Assembly: GCA_015039315.1 (NCBI GenBank)
Contig: WIDE01000003.1
Coordinates: 682,001-746,000 of the forward strand
From: Clavulina sp. PMI_390
Taxonomy: Eukaryota; Basidiomycota; Agaricomycetes; Cantharellales; Hydnaceae
Length of the DNA: 64,000 bases
Direction of reading: 5' to 3'
Shown here piece by piece: positions 48,035-59,922 of this stretch. A program made the position numbers and the translations under genes. Positions within the stretch are counted from its first letter, which is position 1, and each line of letters opens with the position of its first letter. Below the pieces are notes generated by a model. It had not been told where the DNA came from. It saw nothing but the letters and a program-made list of their open reading frames with translations, and ran no database searches.

Positions 48035-51000
48035 AGTTGGCGCTGAGGGCGGGCTGAGGGTGAGGGGAGGAAGTAAAGGAACGGCGGCGGTCCGCGCATC
48101 CTTAGCATCTGAATCGGTATAAGTATCTCCTCGTCCCACATCCTATCCATTGACAACTCATTAGATGCAAAAACTTGTGGTTCCTCTTATTTTTCAAGAA
48201 CAAGCTGGGCTTCTAGATCAAACCCCAGCCGATCTGTGGACCATCAGTTGAGCGGAGGTCGGGCCGAGGACCGGAGAAGTCCAGGGGTGATATGCAAGAA
48301 GTCGATGGAATGCGTTTGCAGTCTTTTGCGCGACGTTTAGCCCGCTCACCCGCCTAAACTCTGCTGGCTTAATTCGTTCCTCGCCGACATTCCGAACTCC
48401 CCTGCCGGTGGCTTTGCTGCTTTCTTTTTTCTCTAGATCCTCCCTGATTCTCAGCGATAAAATAACATTCCGATCATCTATTGCGCCGCAATACTATCCC
48501 CTCTTTGGCTCCAAATGGCTCGTTTGTTCTCAATTCTGCTCTGCACTAGACCTCTCGATCGCCCATTTCGTTCTCACGTGTGCGTTAAAAAAAAAAATAA
48601 GCAAACAAGCCTCTGTCCGCTACGGTCTATTAGGCAGCTCGGAGCGTCGTCGGCCCTCACGTAGAAAAAATAAGAAGAAAAAAAAACTCTGTATTTCTGG
48701 TCAATCAGGGATGCCCCTCGGCGTGTTCCACCGCACTAGCGCTGCTCACTATTGAGCGGCGCCCCCAACACAATCCCCTTCCTCCCTGCCACCAACTGAT
48801 GACTCACATATTGATGGCAATTCTGCTATCATTTCTAGCGAGAATATTCCAGGTTATACATTTCCTGCCCACACAATCCCCTTCTTCTTCATCTCAGGAG
48901 CCTCGGCGGTCTCCGGCACGTCCGCCCCTCCCACATAAAACACTCTCCTAAATGCCTCGAGGCGACCGCCATGTTAAAGTGTTGACGGTCCGATAACCCT
49001 GTTCTCTCACACGAGATTTGTCGGACCGGCCGCGGATCCAGATTCAGCGCGACATCACTGATGGTTTTAGGCTCTCGCATGGATCACCCAAAGCCAACCA
49101 ACCAGCCAGCCAGCCGCCTGCTTGTTCGTCGGTGCACGTAGCTAGTTTGCATCCGCCACTTCCGACCCCTGGCGATATCCCACTCCGCATCTAAGTGCAA
49201 TGCGGCTAAAGTAAACTTGCGCTTGCTTCTCGGCCACCACTAGGCACTCTGTCCCAATCCGTCGGAAGTCCCACTTCAGGTTCGGAACCCCCCTTCCCCC
49301 TTCTCAAAGTCGCAGCAACGTTGTTCCACGCGCTCGTGTCGGCCTTTAGCTCCCCGTATTCGTAGATCAGTACGACTGATTCTCGCTTTCCTTTCTTAGC
49401 TTCACGTGTACGAGGCCGTTGGACGATCGGCTCGTGGCAGCAATTGGCGGCCTTTCATGGCTCTTTCTCGGACTCCATGAAGAGCCTTGCTTGATTTGCC
49501 CTCGGCCATCTATACTGCGACGATGATTCTCCTGCTCTGACGCCATGCACGGCGTTATCTTCATCTTTCCTGACAACAATCATCTGGCACAACTACAAGA
49601 GATGGAGGAAGTCGCAGATTAATGAGCTTTCCGCGTGTCACAGCCTGCAGCTCCCTCAACCGTTCTTTTCATCCAACGCCCCGGTGCTTCACAAGCTCCA
49701 ATTGCTCGCAAGGCTCCGTTTTGCCGTTATGGAAATGCGCACTCAATTCCGGGTCGTACGACCACCTGACGATGGCACGATGCGCATGGGGCGCGAGCAA
49801 TACCACTTCCTGCCGACTCACACAAAATCTCACGGAAACCGCTAATGCGAGCTCTTCTTGGCTCTCTGGGTCCTCGTGGGTGAATCTCAAATAACGTTGC
49901 TAGCAATCACACGACTCGCCTTTTCGGTCTAGATCTTTCCCCCGTCTTCGCTCGCAAGCCCGAGGTGCCGAATAGAGGTTCATATGATGGACTCCACACT
50001 CTGATTGCTCGAAGAAGTCGAAGAAGGGAGCGCCGTCGAGCGCGATGTTGTAAATGGTAAATGCGCATTCAACAGCTCCGCTTATCGAGCGATCTGGTGC
50101 GTCACCGAGTGTATTGCGATGGGCGTGCGTGGTGATCGTCTTGAGGCCATTCCGAGGCGTCCAATATATGCCTGATCGCCGCCCTCGCCATATCCGAATG
50201 TCCCGCCCATATTGCAATTAAAGCTAATATTGGATCTCAAAAAAACACACTGCACGTTGAGTGTGATTATTCTTGGGAGCCTTGTGTGTCTTGTCAGGCT
50301 GTTTGAACGGAGATGTCAAGTTTTGGAACCGGTATGCAAGGACGCTGCATGGCACCGTATCTAACGAGGCTTCCATCCTTCATCGGATGCTACCGAAGGG
50401 CTTCGAATCCGCGTTCTCAAGCCACTCACCAATCCCATTTATTGAGACATAATGGTGATGGATTCCCGTGCATTCTGTCCCAAGCGAGAGTCACCGAACT
50501 TGACTTTCCTAGAGTTTCATGGAGAGCCATCTACATCTATTGTTTTTCACCCCCAACGGTTTGTGCCTCTGCTAGGAAAGGAAATGCTCGGTCCGATTCC
50601 GATAACTTCATTGCTGCATCAAGCAAGGCCTTCAGGTCGTTGCACGGTGCGCATCCGGCTCGCCCCAGCTCCAAATCTCCACGAGTTGCTCGCGACGGCG
50701 CCAATTAGTGGCGTCCGATATCTTGTGAATCTCAATCATCAGTGGTGTATTGAGCGGGGCATGTCATGGCGTGAGAGGCACAATATTGCTGCACAAGGAC
50801 ACTTCGGCTTTTGACATGGGGAGGTGCGGGGTCTGGCATATCGCCGTTGTACACAAGAATGCATACAGTATTCCGCACAGTTGAGGAACAGATTGTATCT
50901 AATGAATTCAATGAGCTGTTCCAGACTCTTATGGGTCCTCCGCGTGGCTTGGGAGTCCGCTGGATTTTTTTTTTTGGCCTGCGGCAGAACCCAAACAGCT

Positions 51001-51881
51001 AACGCACCTGGGCCAGCCACACATGCATGCCCTCTTTTCCACAAGATCTTACTACGTGGCGTTACGGTTTGCCACGATGCCAAATAGGGAGAAGTGGTGC
51101 GCGAACCGCACGTCATTTACGTGCTCTTCGTTGTGATTCACCAGATCCTAGATGAGCGATGAACGGAGGGCTAACCTTCTTCGGATGCTCCGGATAATTC
51201 ATCCTCCGTTGCATAACGTCCAGGATTGGGATGTCTGCTCCTGAAGCTGGCGCATATGAATATGAATCTTTCTGCATCAGGGAGATGATTGCTCCGTCTC
51301 CCCGGGAGAGCCTGTCTATGCTTGACTGGCAGGAGGGATTCGATGCACAGAATAGATGGATATGTGTATGCGGCACGTGTATTTTAAACGCCTTCTCTGG
51401 CTAGGCTCGGGACCAGCATCATATTAACCTCACCTCGGTATATCAAATACTAGCGCTCATGCATCGCCAAGTACAAGCTACCAATTGTATCCACGGATGC
51501 CAAGGATGAAGAGCAACTTGAATTAATCTAGAACGCTACAAACCAGCATTGTGGGGAGATTAAATGAGATAGATATTGCATTTTTTGAGAGGTTATCACC
51601 ATAGTAACCCGCACTAGCTTCCCGCATGTGCAGACAAGGATGCCTAGATCGGATATGTACATTGGAGAGGAAATAACGGAATACACAAAGAAGGTAGTCG
51701 AGGCCCCGAAAAGTGAGCCAAACCAGATGCGGCCATGCATACAAAGATACCTAAAGGCGCACTCCAGCCGACACAGAAGCCAGGCCGAAAAGAGGGTGGA
51801 AAAGCGAACGGCATAAGGGAGCGAGCAGCGCGGCTTGCGCACACCCTCACCGCTCCGCCTCGGGCCTGCAGCAGGACGAAT
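48035..51881. other. Gene-poor stretch, 3.8 kb, with possible gene relics
   Basis: No intact gene can be supported. Minus-strand frames at 49580-50217 read like coding sequence (for instance VECAFTIYNIALDGAPFFDF and RAIVRWSYDPELSAHFHNGK) but carry in-frame stops. A plus-strand ORF at 50452-50814 and a minus-strand ORF at 51113-51376 are similarly isolated. A-runs at 48590-48690, a T-run near 50967-50977 and CCAGCCAGCCAG at about 49100 are simple repeats. I assign no product. Confidence 0.4.
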
Positions 51882-53798
51882 CTAGGCAAGCTTGCCGGGC
51901 CGTGTCGAGTGCTTGGCCGATAGCCCGCCATCGATCGCGAGGTTCTGGCCTGTGATATAGCTCGCGGCATCTGATGGGGTGATTAAGGGGCAAGGAGGAA
52001 AGCTCGTCAGTCGAAGTTCGTGGCAAAGGCGTTATCGATCGTGCAGGAACTCCACGGAGCCCGCGGAGAAGGGAGAGTAGAGGATAACAAATAAGGCCAC
52101 TTACCAGTAGCCAGGAACAATGCTACGGAGGCGATCTACCGGAGTGATATCACATTCGGATTCCAAGCCCAGTCGCGAAAGTGTGGTTCATAGCACATTG
52201 GGTAACCGAGTAGTCAGTGGGCGTTATGAGCTCTGAGCATAAAAGTCGGCCCGTACCTCTTCGGCAATACCATAGCGCTCGAGAGGCGAGAGCTGACCGA
52301 TGTTCCCTGCAGTGCCTCGAGATCGTGCATAGTCAAACGTATCGATGGTCATTCCAGTCTTGACATGACAAGTAATGTAAATCCAACGTCATATCGAGTG
52401 CCTTGAGCTCGAAAACAAGGACAGTACACGCACCTCGATAAGGCCAGGGCTGAGTGCATTCACGCGAATGTTGTCTGGTCCGAACTGGTGGGACGCGGTT
52501 TGGGCCAGGCTGGCAACACTAAACGAGGGCAAATCGAATGTCAGATTATCTGCACAATGCAGCGCCAATTTTCCCGAGATTCTTACGCTGCCTTGCTAGC
52601 GCTGTCTGTACAGCGCAGGATCAGGTGAGTATTAGAATTCCCAGATCTGAAGCCATGTACTTACAATCGGCCGAACCAGCTCCTGAACGGATTCCAGCCA
52701 CTGTGAACGACGGACAGTATCAATTAGTCCGATATTTGTAGGCTTAGGTAGGTGTGAGTTGCCGACACACCTGAGGCAGTCATGATAATACTCCCTTCGC
52801 TTAGTGGTTTGTCTTTACTGGTCACTTTCATGGCTGCCGAGCCATATCTGACCGCCAGGTACGTGCTATACACCGCCATGAATCAGTAGCTAGCTGCGTA
52901 GAGCTTGGAAGATTGGCTGCTTACGAAAGTGAGTTTACTCGCATAATGTTGGTCCAGACCTTGCCAGGCGTTTGATCAATAGTACCAATAGTTGCCATTC
53001 CAGCCTATGCCAGGAATTTAGATACGAGCGCAGCTAAGCATGAGTGCAAGTGCTCACATTGGCAAAGAAGACATCAAGCCTTCCCTCCTCTTTGATTGCT
53101 TGCTCGCAGATAGATTTGATCAAATCCTCGTCGGCAGCGTCGCCTTGGAATGTCGTGACCTAGCAGAAGAGCAGCGTGCGTATCAGTGTGCGTCATGATC
53201 AAGGTATGCGACTCTCAAATCGGTTGGAGCGGCGAGCTATATTGGAAGATACACACCTTGACATCAGGGAACTTCTCATTTATGGTGGACTTGAGATTGG
53301 GGAGATTATCTCCAGCGAGGTCTCCAAGATAGAGATGCTTTGCTCCTACACGACATCGTAATCGTGGTCAGTACGCCCACGAAGTGGGCACAATGAGTCG
53401 ACAGCTGATTAATACAAACATACCTTCACGAGCATACATGAGCGCTGATGCGCGGCTGGAGCACAACATGCACATTTCAGCGTTTTATCGATCCACCGCG
53501 AACCATCCGAGCATTTCCAGCGAGAATGCGTCCAAGAAGGAGGAGGAAAGAGTAACAAAATGAGCACGCGCTAGCCTTCATCACTTTTTGAATGCAAAGC
53601 AGCAAGGACTCACCCGATACCCTTCATCGAGCCCACGCCTGTGATAATGCACACCTTTCCCTTCAAGCTCCCCGTCCTAGGTGCCTCCTCGACTTGCTTC
53701 CGAATCTTTGACAGCCTTGCCACCGTGCGCTCGTACGCCACCTTGCCCGCTGCATCTGAGGGCTTCGAGGCGGTTTTATACTGGTTCGAGCCGGGCAT
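51882..53798 (-). CDS. Short-chain dehydrogenase/reductase of 12 small exons
   Basis: NAD(P)-dependent classical SDR. Exons: 53798-53614, 53455-53424, 53345-53257, 53159-53058, 53004-52925, 52865-52771, 52700-52665, 52605-52587, 52518-52434, 52358-52257, 52135-52105, 51970-51882; 314 residues, phases consistent. Cofactor motif TGVGSMKGIG (about 53-62), GDAADEDLI, ANAG in FFANAGMATIG, catalytic Ser194 in MTASVAG, Tyr207 and Lys211 in YSASK, and SPGLIETGM. Most of YSASK comes from a 19-nt exon (52605-52587). The C-terminal SYITGQNLAIDGGLSA is typical of the family. Substrate unknown. Residues 1-45 form a basic N-terminal extension before the first beta strand. Confidence 0.93.
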
Positions 53799-54229
53799 TT
53801 TGTAGGACTTATTCTTTAGCTGAACTTAATCACAAGAGGGTATGTGATGTTGGACTGAGTGGGGTTGGAAGCAGGATGTGGGGAAGCTGTCCTCGCGAAA
53901 GCGTGGGAAACTCGGTACGGCGGAGACGTCTTTTACCGGATTTTTTTTCTGCTCGTAAGTGCAGGGCTGATTATCACAATATTTTGAACAAATACTCGGG
54001 GGTGATGGTTTCAGGGTCCGTCAATCGAGAGATAAAGGTATATTACACGATGTGATGATGATTAACAAATAGAAAGTGAGTCAGTCCGCGCAGGATCGTG
54101 TGAGGGAAACCCTTCAGTCATAGCCAAACCTAGGAAGCCGATTAAAAAATAATGAGGGTAAAAAAAGGGCGTTGAGAATCATCCGCACACGAAGGAAAAT
54201 CCTCCAGATCTCTTTATTCGATATTGTAC
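53799..54229. other. Intergenic
   Basis: 431 bp between the SDR start and the Serinc stop, same strand. It should hold the SDR promoter; no element stands out. Confidence 0.35.
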
Positions 54230-56278
54230 TCACCGATCAGGGAACAAGGCAGGGGCTAACAAGCTCCACATGTACAGCAGCATGCACATCCAGCTCGACA
54301 CGACGCGAATCCACATGGCGACTTCGGACCGCCCGATGTACACGTCAGGATCTTCCGTCGCCTTGCTCGAACCGGCCTTCACAACGTGCCTATGTTGCAT
54401 CGGGTGGCGGTTAATCAGATTGGTGGGAGACAAATCGACGAGTGAGCAACAATCGGCACAATTATCGGGTTACGAGAGAGAGCAGCAGCTACTGACCAAT
54501 CTGTGAGCAACATTGCCACGTACATAGCGCCCATCAGGAAAATTACGTGGAACCAGGTGTACTACAGGCACGAGATAATTAGCAAAAAATTGTCATCCTC
54601 TGCATGGGAAAGGGTACCTACATTGTATCGCACAACGTTCTTCTCGTCATCGCGCTCCTCACCCAGACTGTCATCCTCATCTTCATCAAAGTCTTCATCC
54701 AGGGCGGAGGCAGGGATTGCACTACACGCAGCGCACATTCCCAGGTATGAGTATTGGGGGTAACAAACTAACGGGAGGGAGAGAGAGACAAATATAGGTA
54801 ACTCACCCTGCTTCAACGGCAGCCAAGATCGCCTGATAACGTGGGCTGTCCTTCCTCGACGGCTGAGAGCTAATGACTCCGATCTCATGATCATCTCCAT
54901 CAACAGGCAGAGCCAACGCGCCAGTCTTCTTCCCGCCCGTGCCAACCAAGGCACGGCTCTGCGTCGCTGCCCTCGTCGTCGTATACGCGATCGCCAAGAA
55001 CGTAAACGCAGCACCGAACACTGCAGCTGTGTTCCGCGTCGCCGAGCCCGATCCATCGTGGATCGGGTTGCACGTCGCATGTGTATGGTTCGCCACAGCG
55101 GATGTGATGAGATACGTGCAGTACGCGACGACCATGCTTGCTTGGCTGAGGCCTGAGCGTGGGTTCGCGTCCTGGATGACCGGGTGGATCGACATGACAG
55201 TGATGACAATGCCGAGTGCGAGGTTAAACGAGATGAAGAAACGATTGATCGTGCAGCCACTCCCAGCGAAGAATGCGTATAGCACGCCCGTCATGGCGAT
55301 ACTGACCGCATACAGGCCCAGTGAAGACCCAATGAGGATAAATTGCCAGATTCCAGAGTCCGTTTCTTCCCAATTGCGCAGACATGTCTCAGACCAGCTA
55401 TGCGCAAAGTCGACGAGGAGGACGAGACCAATAAGGATGAAGATAGTTGCGCCGATGACTGAGATGTAGTTGCCCCAAAACATGAAGAAGCCGTTCGGAA
55501 TGAAGAACGAGATAATGACGAGCACAAGCCAAGCGAGGACCTTCGGACCCCACCATCTACAAGTGCAAAGGTCCCAAGAATGAGGGAGAGTCGAATTTAT
55601 GCTATTTTAGCAGAAGCACAATAGCGCGATGTGAGCCAACGACGTACCCGTTCTGTATAGCAGCACGTTTCGCTTTGGTATTCTTCACACCAACCAGCGA
55701 GGCCGCAAGCACAGCATGGAACAATGTAAGAGCGAAACATATCCTATGAACCTATAAAGAACATGAAACACATAGTCAACAATGCATGCATTGTTTCGAC
55801 AGGTAGGTTGCAACGCAGCACACATACCGCCAGAACACCGTAGCACTTTCCGCCTGTGCAGTCCATCTTGATATAGTCATAGCTCCATTTCTCCAATAGC
55901 TTTATCGCCCAGTCCGAATTCATGATCCATGCTAGCATCGAGTTGAGAAGGAAGATGATCTAGAGAGGAGCAGCACCGCAGCAGCACCAGCACTGGTTCA
56001 GCAGCCTGCAAGGCCAACGTTTTAGAAGCAGATACGTACGGCGAAGCCAACACGGGTTGCAATCGAGCTGTTGCAGTTGCATGATTTGAAGAAGAGAGAG
56101 GCTGCGATTGCCCGAGTCGAGTCGGTGAGGTCAGTCCCCATGGCGCGCCATTTATTGTAGCCCCCCTTTGAGCTAAGGGGTTATGAATCTTACCTGCTGT
56201 AGAGGTAAAGCAGAACGCAATCCCAGTAAGACACGATGCCGCAAGCCCGCCAAAGGGCAGAGAGAGGAGCAAGCCCAT
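54230..56278 (-). CDS. tms1: Serinc/TMS1 family membrane protein
   Basis: Polytopic membrane protein of the serine incorporator family. Eight exons: 56278-56194, 56101-56040, 55959-55828, 55751-55648, 55556-54807, 54721-54622, 54561-54497, 54389-54230; 485 residues, the usual length. Marks: MGLLLSLPFGGLAASCLTG, SLFFKSCNCNSSIATRVGFA, HRICFALTLFHAVLA, NGWWGPKVLAWLVLVIISFF, LVDFAHSWSETCLRNWEE and a C-terminal tandem of helices with DVYIGRSEVAMWIRVVSSWM. The acidic cytosolic loop DEDFDEDEDDSLGEE precedes the last helices. Fungal Tms1 lies in the vacuolar/endosomal system. The serine-incorporation role assigned to the animal proteins is debated, so the biochemical function is left open. Confidence 0.95.
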
Positions 56279-56553
56279 GGAGCGCCAGGCAAGGGGGTGG
56301 AGGTATATTGCCAGTTGCTTTGGTGTTTTTGCTCCGGTGTCAACAAATCGGGCATATGGTGCGCATCAGCGGAACTGGCATAGAAGGGAAGTCGCTAGGA
56401 AGAACCTTGTTTCTCAACGAGAAGAAGTGAAGAAATTTGATGCATTTACAATTATGACTGCTCATGCAAATGAACAAGTCCTAACGAGGGTAGTATATGA
56501 CAAGCTCACAAAAACAACAGATCAGAGAGTCCCACCCAAAAAGCTACATAAAA
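56279..56553. other. 5' flank of the Serinc gene
   Basis: 275 bp between Serinc and the stop of the next same-strand gene. Nothing further recognised. Confidence 0.35.
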
Positions 56554-58349
56554 TCATTGGCGAGAGCGACCCGTCCTTACACTCTCCCTCGACCATGTCC
56601 TTGATAGCGTCGAAAAGGTGGGAGATCCAGGAGCCGTCACTGTGGCGCTTCCTGCCCCATTAGCACTCGCCCCTCCATTCGCAGCAGCAGCGCTTGTCCC
56701 AGGTATCGGCACACCATTGCCTAAGGTGACCGTTGATGCCCCTGCAGTAGTACTTCCCAACAGCACCTCGGGGTCCAGCTCTGCAACCAGATCCGCGCGG
56801 ACCTTCATGACCACAATACCTGCACGATCCGCTATCCTGCTCTTGCCCATCACACCACCAACTTTCCGCACACACCCGACCAGGCACCGTACCGCACGCT
56901 TCACATATGTGTCCATCCGATCCGATGCCACACCTCCTGTCGCAGGGTCCGTGTTCACTACTAGCCGAAGATACTGCCAAAGATACTCGGTCTGGGCGTC
57001 TTCGGAGAGGGTATAGGAGTTGGACGTGGCAGAGAGGATATCAGAGAGGCAGTGTGCGTCGTACGCTATTAGTGGGGAAGAAGCCTGGGCGGGGAGGAGG
57101 ATGCAGGGCGTTGCGTTGGGGAGTGAAAAGTCCATGAGGCATTCGGAAGGACGTCGGGAGCTGGACCAGCCAATGAGCGGAGCAGGTGGTTGGATGCCTA
57201 TGGAGGATGCAGGGCGTTGCGTTGGGGAGTGAAAAGTCCATGAGGCATTCGGAAGGACGTCGGGAGCTGGACCAGCCAATGAGCGGAGCAGGTGGTTGGA
57301 TGCCTATGAGCATGACTGCGATACGGTACTCGGGAGGACCTTGGGGTGTCGTAGGAGTGATGGGTGAGATGGGATAAACGGGTGAGGTGAGGGTTGAAGG
57401 AGTAGGGGGTGCAGTGGGGAGAGTTGTGGAAGGCTTGCAAAAGTCGAGCACCCATGGGGACGTGTTGATAAGATCCGCCTATGTATAGCATCGCGATCGT
57501 AAGTTGTACTGGACAGGTGCAATCGGTAACATTACTCACTGCTAATGCAAAGTCCCCATCCCGATGCAAGGGTGGTCCATCACACACGACCATGAGGGGC
57601 GTCTTGGACCGAGGAATATAGGGGGACCGATTCGTCGCATGGAAGTATGGAGCGAACCAACCCTTGCTCGTTCCAAATGGAGAGCTCCAAGAACGATCCT
57701 GGCTTTCACCATGAAATCTCAGCTGCGCCACCTCGTCCACGAAGCGGTGTCGGATCCGGACGCGGAGAGTGCAGACGCTGCCGCTGGCCGCCACATCTTG
57801 CGGGGAGGGTATCAGCTGTTCAACAAGCCTGCTAGCCCGCTGGGCATCTGTCAAGTTCGACGGAACGCCTTCTTGCACACAAGACAAAGGAGGACCAGGA
57901 AGTTTGGCGAGGAAGTGGTGGCCAAGCCCCTGCAGCATGGACTCATCTCCAGAGAGCTCGATGACGTCGGAGAGATACGTATCAGCCTTCTTTGCGGAGA
58001 TGCCGAGGACTTGATCGCCCACTTCCCATGGGGTGATGAGCGGGAAGAGTGCGATGTCTCTTTTCCTCACATTTGGTACTTCGACCGGTGACCTAACACA
58101 TGACACACAACACAGTCGACAATCCATCACAGTGAGAGAGTCTTGGTGTTAGGGAGCTGCAGGGGAAGGAGCAAGTGTTGGAGCTTACCCATCGCCCCAT
58201 GGACTCAGGTAGAATGGCATAAAAGTCGTGTTCTTCACGCTCTGCAAGGCCGCTCGCCCAAACCTGCCAGGGAGCGAGTTGTACACAGTTCTGGAGAGAA
58301 AAGAGCTCGACGTGGAGGCCGAAGACGACGCCGAGGGTTGGGCCGACAT
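56554..58349 (-). pseudogene. Conserved fungal protein gene disrupted by a 106-bp tandem duplication
   Basis: Exons 58349-58189, 58092-57540 and 57478 onward. The N-terminus reads MSAQPS...FLSRTVYNSL, FMPFYLSPWGDG and VRKRDIALFPLITPWEVGDQ. The first copy of the repeat is read in frame (GIQPPAPLIGWSSSRRPSEC), but since 106 is not a multiple of three the frame changes and reaches a stop at 57043-57041. The second copy lies in the frame that continues with LPAQASSPLIAYDAHCLSDI and TEYLWQYLRLVVNTDPATGG to a natural stop at 56554. So one repeat unit is enough for a complete protein. No domain is recognised. The break could be a real recent mutation or an assembly artefact. The intron phases outside the repeat are intact. 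Confidence 0.7.
57096..57308. repeat. Perfect 106-bp tandem direct repeat inside a coding exon
   Basis: The segment starting GGAGGATGCAGGGCG at 57096 recurs at 57202 with no difference I can see, ending at about 57308; flanking bases differ on both sides. It lies within exon 3 of the gene above and shifts its frame. Confidence 0.95.
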
Positions 58350-58877
58350 CTCTTAGAGTGAAAGAGAGGGGGGAATAGGGGAGGACAAAAGCAGGTATCA
58401 GCCGGAGCACAAGGTGGTTTGAGGAAGAGGAGAAAGGGCGTTCATGTTGGGGTAGAAGTTGGTCGCGCCCGGCGGGATTAGTCCGACGTCAACAATGGGG
58501 AAGGCGGCCTACTCCAACGTGAATTCGAGTAATAGCTGTATGATGATTCATACCTATCATAGGATCATACCATAGCATATGTCATATTACCAGACACAAC
58601 CCCATGTGGCCATGGGGCCAACGGTTCAGTTTTTCAGCTGAAAATCTGGTAATTAGCGGAGGCCACCAATTCAGTTTAGCCATCCCTGGATCGTTGCGTT
58701 GGGCGCATCAACTTGACCCTCCCCATGAGAAATCAATACCAGTCACAAGCTATTACGAGCTGTCTTAATTTATATATATCTCTTGCCCAGATCCCGACAT
58801 GAAAGCATATATGGGTGTTTCCGTTGATGTTCACCATAGGCGTCATAGGCAAACTCATCGTACAGCGTGAGGGCCAA
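58350..58877. other. Intergenic
   Basis: 528 bp between two minus-strand genes, AT-rich toward 58760-58800 (TTTATATATATC). No gene supported. Confidence 0.4.
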
Positions 58878-59708
58878 CTAGCTAGCACCCGCCTTTTTCG
58901 CCGCGCGCTTTAGCCGAATCGCCTCTAGCCGCGCCTTCAATGCCGTCACTTTTGCATCTGCGTCCTCCTGCGCCCTCTCCTCCTCCACTAACCGGTCCAT
59001 AATTAACTCCCGTTCCTCCTCTTCCTTTCTCCGCTGCTCGTCGATCGCATTCTGCTCTTCTGCTTCCTGCTGTCGTCGCTCCTGCTCCTGCTTCGACAGC
59101 TCGGGAGGAGGGAAACCCGATCTCGCAATAGTATCCTCGTCAATCAACTCGGGCTCTGCGCTCACTGTCGCTTTCGCATAAGCTGCGAGGTTCGCATCTT
59201 GTTTGGCGGTGGCTTTGGAGGCTGCTTGAATTGCTCGCTCGAATGCGGCAAATTCATCGTCAATATTACTATTGGGTGCCGCCGGGGCCCCGCTAGCCTT
59301 TAATGTGGATGTGGATGGAGGGTTTGTAGATGAGGAAGTTTGGGTGAAATTTGAGGGATTGGATGTGGAGGGTCCTTCAGGCTCTTCGTCATCACTGTCA
59401 TCATCCCCAGCTATTGGAAGACTTCTTGATGCATCCGAGAAGAAGTCCGATGGGAAGCCACCAGAAGTGTCTTCGATTCGTCGTCGTTTATCATGCGGTG
59501 GAGAGGGTTCATGCGCAGCGGGGGCAGCAGGCCGAACATCGGGGAGCTCAACGCCTCCATTATCCAGTTTTCGCTTGCCCTTCCGGGAAGCTTGAGTTTC
59601 TGCTGCATCAACTTTCAGATTAATGCGAGCTGCAGGGCCGGCACGGGCTTTTGGTGCTACACCACGTTCGGCGCGTTTCGCCTTGAGTAATGAGCGCGCG
59701 TCTGACAT
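58878..59708 (-). CDS. ZNF830/CCDC16-like coiled-coil protein lacking the zinc finger
   Basis: Single exon, 276 residues from the ATG at 59708; the upstream in-frame ATG at 59813 would add 35 residues and is less likely, because MSDARSLLKAKRAERG is the usual start of this family. Further marks: GFPSDFFSDASRSLP followed by an acidic patch, DDEFAAFERAIQAA, and the C-terminal coiled coil REEEE-type ERELIMDRLVEEERAQEDAD with LKARLEAIRLKRA. The animal and plant relatives have a C2H2 zinc finger just after the N-terminal helix and act with the spliceosome. Here that position holds a basic Ala/Pro stretch and KGKRKLDNGG instead. Family assignment is moderate. It is head-to-head with the helicase gene. 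Confidence 0.6.
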   Translation of the reverse strand: MSDARSLLKAKRAERGVAPKARAGPAARINLKVDAAETQASRKGKRKLDNGGVELPDVRPAAPAAHEPSPPHDKRRRIEDTSGGFPSDFFSDASRSLPIAGDDDSDDEEPEGPSTSNPSNFTQTSSSTNPPSTSTLKASGAPAAPNSNIDDEFAAFERAIQAASKATAKQDANLAAYAKATVSAEPELIDEDTIARSGFPPPELSKQEQERRQQEAEEQNAIDEQRRKEEEERELIMDRLVEEERAQEDADAKVTALKARLEAIRLKRAAKKAGAS

Positions 59709-59922
59709 GTAGTAGTGGATATATGCAGCAGAGGAAGGCAGATCAAAGACTCGGTGACGCTCTGGGCAGGCAGTTGTTGATAGATGTGGACGTTTGTTAG
59801 GCGAGCGTGGCATAACAACAACGCGTTTCGTGGTGTCTTCGCGATCACTTCTATCATAAGCTCATACGGCGACTCAATCGACTTCTATTTTCATGAGATT
59901 TGGTGGAGCACTGGTCTCCTAA
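59709..59922. promoter_or_regulatory. Bidirectional promoter region
   Basis: 214 bp between the ATGs of the ZNF830-like gene and the helicase. It must serve both genes. No clear TATA box. Confidence 0.55.

Noticed and set aside
54939..55469. 176-codon plus-strand ORF
   Set aside because: Exact antisense of the long Serinc exon; GC-rich exons of this genome often leave the opposite strand open.
57099..57310. 106-bp repeat as a spliceable intron that would restore the frame
   Set aside because: GT and AG dinucleotides exist within the units, but the excised lengths I could form leave a remainder that does not restore the frame.
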